Translations under genes and position numbers: made by a program
Source of the DNA: Halictus rubicundus
Lineage: Eukaryota; Arthropoda; Insecta; Hymenoptera; Halictidae
Reading direction: 5' to 3'
Assembly (NCBI RefSeq): GCF_050948215.1
Contig: NW_027488579.1
Span: 1,550,001 to 1,614,000 of the forward strand
DNA: 64,000 nt
Shown: positions 52,401-63,540 of the stretch, in pieces
How positions within the stretch are numbered: position 1 is the stretch's first letter
How the letters are laid out: each line of letters starts with the position of its first letter
The notes under the pieces: model-generated
The model's database searches: none
What the model saw: only the letters and a program-made list of their open reading frames with translations
What the model was told of the DNA's origin: nothing

Positions 52401-54060
52401 CTATCCCCTATCCTATCCTATCCTCTATCGTATCCTATCCTCTATCCTATCCAATCCCATATCGTATCCTCTATCCTATCCTATCCTGTATCCTATCCTA
52501 TCCTCTATCCTATCCTATCCTCTATTCGATCCTATCCTCTATCGTATCCTATCCTCTATCCTATCCTATCCTCTATCGTATCCTATCCTCTATCCTATCC
52601 AATCCCATATCGTATCCTCTATCCTATCATATCCTCTATCCTATCCTATCCTCTATCCTATCCTATCCTCTATATTATCCTATCCTCTATCCTATCCTAT
52701 TCTCTATCCTATCCTATCCTCTATCCTATCCTATCCTCTATCGTATGCTCTATCCTATCCTATCCTCTTTCCTATCCTATCCTATATCCTATCCTCTTCT
52801 CTATCCTATCCTTTCCTCTATAATATCGTATCATCTATCGTATCCTATCCTCTATCCTATCCTATCCTCTATCCTATCCTATCCTCTATCGTATCCCATA
52901 TTCTATCCTATCCAATCCTCTACCCTATCCTCAATCCTATCCTATCCTATATCCTATCCTCTTCTCTATCCTATCCTTTCCTCTATAATATCGTATCATC
53001 TATCGTATCCTATCCTCTATCCTATCCTATCCTATCCTCTATCCTATCATATCCTCTATCCTATCCTATCCTCTATCCTATCCTATCCTCTATCCTATCC
53101 TATCCTCTATCCTATCCTATCCTCTATCGTATCCTATCCTCTATCCTATCCAATCCCATATCGTATCCTATATCCTATTCTATCCTCTATCCTATCCAAT
53201 CCTATATCCTAATCTCTATCCTATCTTATCCTGTATCCTATTCTATACTCTATCCTATCCTTTCCGCTATCCTATCCTATCCTCTATCCTATCCTATCCT
53301 CTATCGTATCCTATCCTCTATCCTATCCTATCCTCTATCCTATCATATCCTCTATCCTATCCTATCCTGTATCCTATCCTATCCTCTATTCTATCCAATC
53401 CCCTGTCCTATCATATCCTCTATCCTATCCTATCCTCTATCGTATCCTATCCTCTATCCTATCGAATCCTATATCGTATCCTCGAACCTATCCTATCCTC
53501 TATCCTATCCTATCCTCTATCCTATCCTATCCTCTATCCTATCCTATCCTCTATCGTATCCTATCCTCTATCCTATCCAATCCTCTATTCTATCCTCTAT
53601 CCTATCCTATCCTCTATCGTATGCTCTATCGTATCCTATCCTCTATCCTATTCTCTATCCTATCCTATCCTCTATCCTATCTTATCCTCTATCGTATCCT
53701 ATCCTCTATCCTATCCAATCCCATATCGTATCCTCTATCCTATCCTATCCTGTATCCTATCCTATCCTCTATCCTATCCTATCCTCTATTCGATCCTATC
53801 CTCTATCGTATCCTATCCTCTCTCCTATCCAATCCTATATCGTATCCTCTAACCTATCCTATCCTCTATCCTATCCTATCCTCTATCCTATCCAATCCTA
53901 TATCCTATTCTCTATCCTATCCTATCCTCTATCCTATCCTATCCTCTATCGTATCCTATCCTCTATCCTATCCAATCCCATATCGTATCCTCTATCCTAT
54001 CATATCCTCTATCCTATCCTATCCCCTATCCTATCCTCTATCCTGTCCTATCCTCTATCC
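52401..54060 (+). repeat. Mosaic of Q-like, R-like and 386-doublet modules
   Basis: Bases 52,357-52,560 and 53,621-54,000 look like module Q. About 52,740-53,020 carries two CCTCTTTCC / TCTATAATATCG groups. TTTCCGCTATCC occurs once (53,261). TCCTCGAACC lies near 53,480. The order matches no other stretch of the window. No gene is seen. Confidence 0.77.
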
Positions 54061-55530
54061 TATAATACCATGTATCCTATCTTATTCTCCATCCTATCCT
54101 ATCCTATCCTATCCTCTATCGTATGCTCTATCCTATCCTATCCACTATCCTATCCTATCCTCAATCCTATTCTATCCCCTACCATATCCTATCCTCTATC
54201 CTATCGTATCCTCTATCCTATCCTATTCTCTATCCTATCCTATCCTCTATCCTATCCTATCCTCTATCGTATGCTCTATCCTATCCTATCCTCTTTCCTA
54301 TCCTATCCTATATCCTATCCTCTTCTCTATCCTATCCTTTCCTCTATAATATCGTATCATCTATCGTACCCTATCCTCTATCCTATCCTATCCTCTATCG
54401 TATCCCATATTCTATCCTATCCAATCCTCTACCCTATCCTCAATCCTATCCTATCCTATATCCTATCCTCTTCTCTATCCTATCCTTTCCTCTATAATAT
54501 CGTATCATCTATCGTATCCTATCCTCTATCCAATCCTATCCTCTATCCTATCCTATCCTCTATCGTATCCTATCCTCTATCCTATCCAATCCACTATTCT
54601 ATCCTCTATCCTATCCTATCCTCTATCGTATGCTCTATCGTATCCTATCCTCTATCGTATGCTCTATCCTATCCTATCCTCTATCCTATCCAATCCACTA
54701 TTCAATCCTCTATCCTATCCTATCCTCTACCCTATAATACCATGTATCCTATCCTATTCTCCATCCTATCCTATCCTATCCTATCCTCTATCGTATGCTC
54801 TATCTTATCCTATCCACTATCCTATCCTATCCACTATCCTATCTTATCCTCTATCCTATCCTGTCCTCTATTCTATCCTATCCTCTATCTTATCCTATCC
54901 ATTATCCTATCTTATCCTCTATCCTATCCAATCCTCTATGCTATCCTCAATCCTATCCTTTCCTCTATCCTATCCTATCCTCTATGCTATCCTATCTTCT
55001 ATCCTATCCTATCCTCTATCCTATCCTATCCTCTATCCTATCCTATCCTCAATCCAATCCTATCCTCTATCCTATCCTATCCTCAATCCAATCTTATCCT
55101 CTATCCTATCCTCTCCTCTATCCTATCCTATCCTCTATCGTATTCTATCCTCTATCCTATCCAATCCCCTATCCTATCCTCTGTCCTATCCTATCCTCTA
55201 TAATATCGTATCTTCTATCGTATCCTATTCTCTATCCTATCCTATCCTCAATCCTATCCTATCCTCCATCCTATCCTATCCTCTATGCTATCCTATCCTC
55301 TATGCTATCCTATCCTCTATCCTATTCTATCCTCTATCCTATCCTATCCTCAATCCAATCCTATCCTCTATCCTATCCTATCCTCAATCCAATCTTATCC
55401 TCTATCGTATCCTATCCTCTATCCTATCCTGTCCTCTATTCTATCCTATCTTCTATTTTATACTATCCTCTATCCTATCCTCTCCTCTATCCTATCCTAT
55501 CTTCTATCCTAGCCTATCCTCTATCGTATG
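54061..55530 (+). repeat. Module block shared with 27.6-29.1 kb
   Basis: Starts at a CTATAATACCATGTATCC monomer and carries CCCCTACCATATC (about 54,177), CCACTATTCAATCC, CTATGCTATCC doublets (55,285) and CAATCTTATCC. It aligns with about 27,600-29,114 at offsets of 26,396-26,464. Confidence 0.82.
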
Positions 55531-57241
55531 CTCTATCCTATCCTATCCTGTATCCTATCCAGTCCCGTATCCTATCCTCTATCATATCCTATCCTCTTTA
55601 CTATAATATCATCTATCCTATCCTATCCTATCCTCTATCCTATCCTATCCTCTATCCTATCGTATCCTCTATCCTATCCTATCCTCTATCCTATCCTATC
55701 CTCTATCCTATCATATCCTCTATCCTATCCTATCCTGTATCCTATCCTATCCTCTATTCTATCCAATCCCCTATCCTATCATATCCTCTATCCTATCCTA
55801 TCCTCTATCCTATCCTATCCTCTATCCAATCCTATCCTCTATCCTATCCTATCCTCTATCCAATCCTATCCTCTATCCTATCCTATCCTCTATCCTATCC
55901 TATCCTCTATCCTATCCTATGCTCTATCCTATCCTATCCTCTATCCTATCCTATGCTGTATCCTATCCTATCCTCTATCCTATCCTATCCTCTATCCTAT
56001 CCTATCCTCTATCCTATCCTATCCTATATCCTATCCTATCCTCTATACTATTGTATCCTCTATCCTACCCTATTCTCTATCCCATCCTATCCAATCCCCT
56101 ATCCTATCCTCTATCCTATCCTATCCTCAATCCTATCGAATCCTCTATCCTATCCTATCCTCTATCCTATCCTATCCTCTATCCTATCCTATCCTCTATC
56201 CTATCCTATCCTCTATCCTATCATATCCTCTATCCTATCCTATCCTGTACCCTATCCTATCCTCCATTCTATCCAATCCCCTATCCTATCCTGTACCCTA
56301 TCCTATCCTCTATCCTATCCTATCCTCTATCATATCCTATACTCTATCCTATCCTATCCTCTATCCTATTCTATCCTCTATCCTATCCAATCCTATATCC
56401 TATTCTCTATCCTATCCTATCCTCTATCCTATCCTATCCTCTATCCTATCCTACCCTCTATCCTATCCTATCCTATATCCTATCCTATCCTCTATCCTAT
56501 CCAATCCCCTATCCTCTCCTCTATCCTATCCTATACTCTATCATATCCTAATCTCTATCCTATCTTATCCTGTATCCTATTCTATACTCTATCCTATCCT
56601 TTCCGCTATCCTATCCTATCCTCTATCCTATCCTATCCTCTATCGTATCCTATCCTCTATCCTATCCTATCCTCTATCCTATCATATCCTCTATCCTATC
56701 CTATCCTGTATCCTATCCTATCCTCTATTCTATCCAATCCCCTGTCCTATCATATCCTCTATCCTATCCTATCCTCTATCGTATCGTATCCTCTATCCTA
56801 TCCTATCCTGTATCCTATCCTATCCTATCCTCTATCCTATCCAATTCTATATCCTATTCTCTATAGTATCCTATCCTCTATCCTATCCAATCCCCTATCC
56901 TCTCCTCTATCCTATCCTATACTCTATCATATCCTAATCTCTATCCTATCTTATCCTGTATCCTATTCTATACTCTATCCTATCCTTTCCGCTATCCTAT
57001 CCTATCCTCTATCCTATCCTATCCTCTATCGTATCCTATCCTCTATCCTATCCTATCCTCTATCCTATCATATCCTCTATCCTATCCTATCCTGTATCCT
57101 ATCCTATCCTCTATCCTATCCAATCCTATATCCTATTCTCTATCCTATCCTATCCTCTATCCTATCCTATCCTCTATCCTATCCTATCCTCTATCGTATC
57201 CTATCCTCTATCCTATCCTATCCTCTATCCTATCCTATCCT
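55531..57241 (+). repeat. Boundary element, 488-family unit and 386-bp doublet, site 2
   Basis: CAGTCCCG at 55,560, TACTATTGTATCC at 56,046, then TTTCCGCTATCC at 56,600 and 56,986. The doublet is 29,709 bp from site 1 and 6,349 bp before site 3 with unchanged 386-bp spacing. In this copy CCTCCATTCTATCCAATCCC lacks the AAAATCCCC change found at 37-50 kb, so it keeps the likely older state. Confidence 0.85.
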
Positions 57242-59580
57242 CTATGCTATCCTATCCTCTATTCTATCCTATCCTCTATCGTATGCTCTATCCTATCCTA
57301 TCCTCTATCCTATCCAATCCACTATTCAATCCTCTATCCTATCCTATCCTCTACCCTATAATACCATGTATCCTATCCTATTCTCTATCCTATCCTATCC
57401 TATCCTATCCTCTATCGTATGCTCTATCCTATTCTATCCACTAACTTATCCTACCCTCTATCCTATACTATCCTCAATCCAATCCTATACTCTATCCTAT
57501 CCTATCCTCTATCGTATGCTCCATCCTATCCTATCCTCTATCCTATCCTCAATCCTATCCTATCCTCAATCCTATCCTATACTCAATCCTTTCCTATCCT
57601 CTTTGCTACCCTATCCTCTATCCTATTCTATCCTCTATCCTATCCTATCCTCAATCCAATCCTATACTCTATCCTATCCTATCATCTATCGTATCCTATC
57701 CTCTATCCTATCCTCTATCCTATCCTATCCTCTATCGTATCCTATTCTCTATCCTATCCTATCCTCTATCCTATCCTATCCTCCATCGTATCCTGTATCC
57801 TATCCTATCCTCTATCCTATCCTATCCTCTATCCTATCCTCTATCCTGTCCTATCCTCTATCCTATAATACCATGTATCCTATCTTATTCTCCATCCTAT
57901 CCTATCCTATCCTATCCTCTATCGAATGCTCTATCCTATCCTATCCTCTTTCCTATCCTATCCTATATCCTATCCTCTTCTCTATCCTATCCTTTCCTCT
58001 ATAATATCGTATCATCTATCGTATCCTATCCTCTATCCTATCCTATCCTCTATCCTATCCTATCCTCTATCGTATCCCATATTCTATCCTATCCAATCCT
58101 CTACCCTATCCTCAATCCTATCCTATCCTATATCCTATCCTCTTCTCTATCCTATCCTTTCCTCTATAATATCGTATCATCTATCGTATCCTATCCTCTA
58201 TCCTATCCTATCCTCTATCCTATCATATCCTCTATCCTATCCTATCCTGTATCCAATCCTATCCTCTATCCTATCCTATCCTCTATCGTATCCTATCCTC
58301 TATCCTATCCAATCCTCTATTCTATCCTCTATCCTATCCTATCCTCTATCGTATTCTCTATCGTATCCTATCCTCTATCGTATGCTCTATCCTATCCTAT
58401 CCTCTATCCTATCCAATCCACTATTCAATCCTCTATCCTATCCTATCCTCTACCCTATAATACCATGTATCCTATCCTATTCTCCATCCTATCCTATCCT
58501 ATCCTATCCTCTATCGTATGCTCTATCCTATCCTATCCACTATCCTATCCTATCCACTATCCTATCTTATCCTCTATCCTATCCTGTCCTCTATTCTATC
58601 CTATCCTCTATCTTATCCTATCCACTATCCTATCTTATCCTCTATCCTATCCAATCCTCTATGCTATCCTCAATCCTATCCTTTCCTCTATCCTATCCTA
58701 TCCTCTATGCTATCCTATCTTCTATCCTATCCTATCCTCTATCCTATCCTATCCTCTATCCTATCCTATCCTCAATCCAATCCTATCCTCTATCCTATCC
58801 TATCCTCAATCCAATCTTATCCTCTATCCTATCCTTTCCTCTATAATATCGTATCATCTATCGTATCCTATCCTCTATACTATCCTATCCTCTATCCTAT
58901 CCTATCCTCTATCGTATCCCATATTCTATCCTATCCAATCCTCTACCCTATCCTCAATCCTATCCTATCCTATATCCTATCCTCTTCTCTATCCTATCCT
59001 TTCCTCTATAATATCGTATCATCTATCGTATCCTATCCTCTATCCTATCCTATCCTCTATCCTATCATATCCTCTATCCTATCCTATCCTGTATCCAATC
59101 CTATCCTCTATCCTATCCTATCCTCTATCGTATCCTATCCTCTATCCTATCCAATCCTCTATTCTATCCTCTATCCTATCCTATCCTCTATCGTATTCTC
59201 TATCGTATCCTATCCTCTATCGTATGCTCTATCCTATCCTATCCTCTATCCTATCCAATCCACTATTCAATCCTCTATCCTATCCTATCCTCTACCCTAT
59301 TATACCATGTATCCTATCCTATTCTCTATCCTATCCTATCCTCAATCCTATCCTATCCTGTATCATATCCTATCCTCTATCCTATCCTATCCTCTATCCT
59401 ATCCACTATCCTATCTTATCCTCTATCTTATCCTGTCCTCTATTCTATCCTATCCTCTATCTTATCCTATCCACTATCCTATCTTATCCTCTATCCTATC
59501 CAATCCTCTATGCTATCCTCAATCCTATCCTTTCCTCTATCCTATCCTATCCTCTATGCTATCCTATCTTCTATCCTATC
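57242..59580 (+). repeat. Diverged copy of block B start, then tandem reuse of its right part
   Basis: 57,242-57,370 repeats 15,731-15,860. 57,419-58,300 matches 32,273-33,150 (offset 25,146) with private changes such as CTAACTTATCC near 57,443 and TATCGAATGCTC near 57,922. The CCTCTTTCC to CTATGCTATCTTC stretch (57,926-58,720) then partly repeats at 58,820-59,570. No gene is seen. Confidence 0.8.
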
Positions 59581-61080
59581 CTATCCTCTATCCTATACTA
59601 TCCTCTATCCTATCCTATCCTATCCTATCCTCTATCCTATCCTATCCTCTATCCTATCCAATCTCATATCCTATCCAATCTCATATCCTATCCTATCCTC
59701 TATCATGTCCTATCCTATATCGTATCCTATCTTCTATCCTATCCAATCCTCTATCCTATCCTCAATCCAATCCTATCCTCTATCCTATCCTATCCTCTAT
59801 CCTATCCAATCTCATATCCTATCCTATCCTCTATCATATCCTATCCTCTATCCTATCACGTCCTCTATCGTATGCTCTATCCTATCCTATCCTCAATCCT
59901 ATCCTATCCTCTATCCTATCTTATTATCTATCCTATCCTATCCTCTATCCTATCCAATCTCATATCCTATAGTATCCTCTATCATATCCTATCCTCTATC
60001 CTATCCTATCCTCTACCGTATGCTCTATCCTGTCCTATCCTCTATCCTATCCAATCCCCTATCCAATCCTCTATCCTATTCGATCCTCTACCCTATTATA
60101 CCATGTATCCTATCCTATACTCAATCCTACCCTATCCTCTATCCTATCCTATCCTCTATGCTATCCTATCCTCTATCCTATTCTATCCTCTATCCTGTCT
60201 ATCCTCAATCCAATCCTATCCTCTATCCTATCCTATCCTCTATCCTATCCTATCCTCTATCCAATCCTATCCTCTATCCTATCCAATCCTCTATTCTATC
60301 CTCTATCCTATCCTATCCTCTATCGTATTCTCTATCGTATCCTATCCTCTATCGTATGCTCTATCATATCCTATCCTCTATCCTATCCAATCCCCTATCC
60401 AATCCTCTATCCTATCCGATCAGCTACCCTATTATACCATGTATCCTATCCTATTCTCTATCCTATCCTATCCTCAATCCTATCCTATCCTGTATCATAT
60501 CCTATCCTCTATCCTATACTATCCTCTATCCTATCCTATCCTATCCTATCCTCTATCCTATCCTATCCTCTATCCTATCCAATCTCATATCCTATCCAAT
60601 CTCATATCCTATCCTATCCTCTATCATGTCCTATCCTATATCGTATCCTATCTTCTATCCTATCCAATCCTCTATCCTATCCTCAATCAAATCCTATCAT
60701 CTATCCTATCCTATCCTCTATCCTATCCTATCCTCTATCCTATCCAATCTCATATCCTATCCTATCCTCTATCATATCCTATCCTCTATCCTATCACGTC
60801 CTCTATCGTATGCTCTATCCTATCCTATCCTCAATCCTATGCTATCCTCTATCCTATCTTATTATCTATCCTATCCTATCCTCTGTCCTATCCAATCTCA
60901 TATCCTATAGTATCCTCTATCATATCCTATCCTCTATCCTATCCTATCCTCTATCGTATGCTCTATCCTGTCCTATCCTCTATCCTATCCAATCCCCTTT
61001 CCAATCCTCTATCCTATTCGATCCTCTACCCTATTATACCATGTATCCTATCCTATACTCAATCCTACCCTATCCTCTAT
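59581..61080 (+). repeat. 921-938 bp tandem duplication
   Basis: CATGTCC at 59,704 recurs at 60,625 (921 bp), and ACCATGTATCC with CTATACTCAATCC near 60,100 recurs near 61,038 (938 bp); the difference is one monomer. The unusual CACGTCC variant (about 59,857 and 60,797) is present in both copies and nowhere else I noticed, so it arose before this local duplication. The CCGATCAGCTACC variant lies at about 60,419. Confidence 0.85.
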
Positions 61081-61724
61081 CCTATCCTATCCTCTATGCT
61101 ATCCTATCCTCTATCCTATTCTATCCTCTATCCTGTCTATCCTCAATCCAATCCTATCCTCTATCCTATCCTATCCTCTATCCTATCCTATCCTCTATCC
61201 AATCCTATCCTCTATCCTATCCTATCCTCTACCCTATCCAATCCCATATCGTATCCTATATCCTATCCTATCCTCTATCCTATCCTATCCTCTATCCTAT
61301 CCTATACTCTCTTCTATCCTATCCTCTATCGTATCCTATCCTCTATCCTATCCAATCCTATACCGTATCCTCTATCCTATCCTATCCTCTATCCTATCCT
61401 ATCCTCTATGCTATCCTATCCTCTATCCTATTCTATCCTCTATCCTGTCTATCCTCAATCCAATCCTATCCTCTATCCTATCCTATCCTCTATCCTATCC
61501 TATCCTCTATCCAATCCTATCCTCTATCCTATCCTATCCTCTACCCTATCCAATCCCATATCGTATCCTATATCCTATCCTATCCTCTATCCTATCCTAT
61601 CCTCTATCCTATCCTATCCTCTATCCTATCCTATCATCTATCCTATCCTATCCTCTATCCAATCCTATCCTCTATCCTATCGTATCATATCCTCTATCCT
61701 ATCCTATCCTCTATCCTATCGTAG
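61081..61724 (+). repeat. 312-bp tandem duplication
   Basis: CTATGCTATCC followed by CCTGTCTATCCTC occurs at 61,094 and 61,406, 312 bp apart, with CTCTACCCTATCCAATCCC in both copies. It is related to the 579-bp units at 5.0-6.75 kb. One difference noticed is ACTCTCTTCTATCC near 61,308 in the first copy only. Confidence 0.83.
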
Positions 61725-62181
61725 CCTCTATCATATCGTATCCTCTATCCTATCCTATCCTCTATCCTATTCTATCCTCTATCCTATCCAATCCTATATC
61801 CTATTCTATCCTCTATCCTATCCAATCCTATATCCTATTCTCTATCCTATCCTATCCTCTATCCTATCCTATCCTCTATCGTATCCTATCCTCTATCCTA
61901 TCCAATCCCATATCGTATCCTCTATCCTATCCTATCCTGTATCCTATCCTATCCTCTATCCTATCCTATCCTCTATTCGATCCTATCCTCTATCGTATCC
62001 TATCCTCTATCGTATCCTATCCTCTATCCTATCCAATCCTATATCGTATCCTCTAACCTATCCTATCCTCTATCCTATCCTATCCTCTATCCTATCCTAT
62101 CCTCTATCCTATCCTATCCTCTATCCTATCCTATCCTCTATCCTATCCTATCCTCTATCCTATCCTATCCTCTATCCTATC
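61725..62181 (+). repeat. P-like segment and short 17-mer island
   Basis: CAATCCTATATCC, CAATCCCATATCG and CTATTCGATCC monomers as in module P (about 61,790-62,050). Then consensus 17-mers from about 62,058 to 62,181, closed by CAGTCCCG. Confidence 0.8.
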
Positions 62182-63540
62182 CAGTCCCGTATCCTATCCT
62201 CTATCATATCCTATCCTCTTTACTATAATATCATCTATCCTATCCTATCCTATCCTCTATCCTATCCTATCCTCTATCCTATCGTATCCTCTATCCTATC
62301 CTATCCTCTATCCTATCCTATCCTCTATCCTATCATATCCTCTATCCTATCCTATCCTGTATCCTATCCTATCCTCTATTCTATCCAATCCCCTATCCTA
62401 TCATATCCTCTATCCTATCCTATCCTGTATCCTATCCTATCCTCTATACTATTGTATCCTCTATCCTACCCTATTCTCTATCCTATCTTATCCAATCCCC
62501 TATCCTATCCTCTATCCTATCCTATCCTCTATCCTATCCTATCCTCTATCCTATCCTATCCTCTATCCTATCATATCCTCTATCCTATCCTATCCTGTAC
62601 CCTATCCTATCCTCCATTCTATAAAATCCCCTATCCTATCCTGTACCCTATCCTATCCTCTTTCCTATCCTATCCTCTATCATATCCTATACTCTATCCT
62701 ATCCTATCCTCTATCCTATTCCATCCTCTATCCTATCCAATCCTATATCCTATTCTCTATCCTATCCTATCCTCTATCCTATCCTATCTCTATCCTATCC
62801 TACCCTCTATCCTATCCTATCCTATATCCTATCCTATCCTCTATCCTATCCAATCCCCTATCCTCTCCTCTATCCTATCCTATACTCTATCATATCCTAA
62901 TCTCTATCCTATCTTATCCTGTATCCTATTCTATACTCTATCCTATCCTTTCCGCTATCCTATCCTATCCTCTATCCTATCCTATCCTCTATCGTACCCT
63001 ATCCTCTATCCTATCCTATCCTCTATCCTATCATATCCTCTATCCTATCCTATCCTGTATCCTATCCTATCCTCTATTCTATCCAATCCCCTGTCCTATC
63101 ATATCCTCTATCCTATCCTATCCTCTATCGTACCGTATCCTCTATCCTATCCTATCCTGTATCCTATCCTATCCTATCCTCTATCCTATCCAATCCTATA
63201 TCCTATTCTCTATAGTATCCTATCCTCTATCCTATCCAATCCCCTATCCTCTCCTCTATCCTATCCTATACTCTATCATATCCTAATCTCTATCCTATCT
63301 TATCCTGTATCCTATTCTATACTCTATCCTATCCTTTCCGCTATCCTATCCTATCCTCTATCCTACCCTATCCTCTATCGTATCCTATCCTCTATCCTAT
63401 CCTATCCTCTATCCTATCATATCCTCTATCCTATCCTATCCTGTATCCTATCCTATCCTCTATTCTATCCAATCCCCTATCCTATCATATCCTCTATCCT
63501 ATCCTATCCTCTATCGTATCGTATCCTCTATCCTATCCTA
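62182..63540 (+). repeat. Boundary element, 488-family unit and 386-bp doublet, site 3
   Basis: CAGTCCCG at 62,182, TTTACTATAAT near 62,221, TACTATTGTATCC at 62,447, AAAATCCCC near 62,622, and TTTCCGCTATCC at 62,949 and 63,335. The order is the same as at 55,531-57,000. A 5-bp loss near 62,788 (CCTATCTCTATCC) is private to this copy. Confidence 0.85.

Noticed and set aside
1011..62230. TATAAT / TTTACTATAAT motifs resembling promoter or TATA boxes
   Set aside because: They are one variant monomer copied with its module (1,011, 8,428, 11,047, 13,514, 35,894, 46,945 and others), with no gene downstream. Chance resemblance in a T/A/C sequence.
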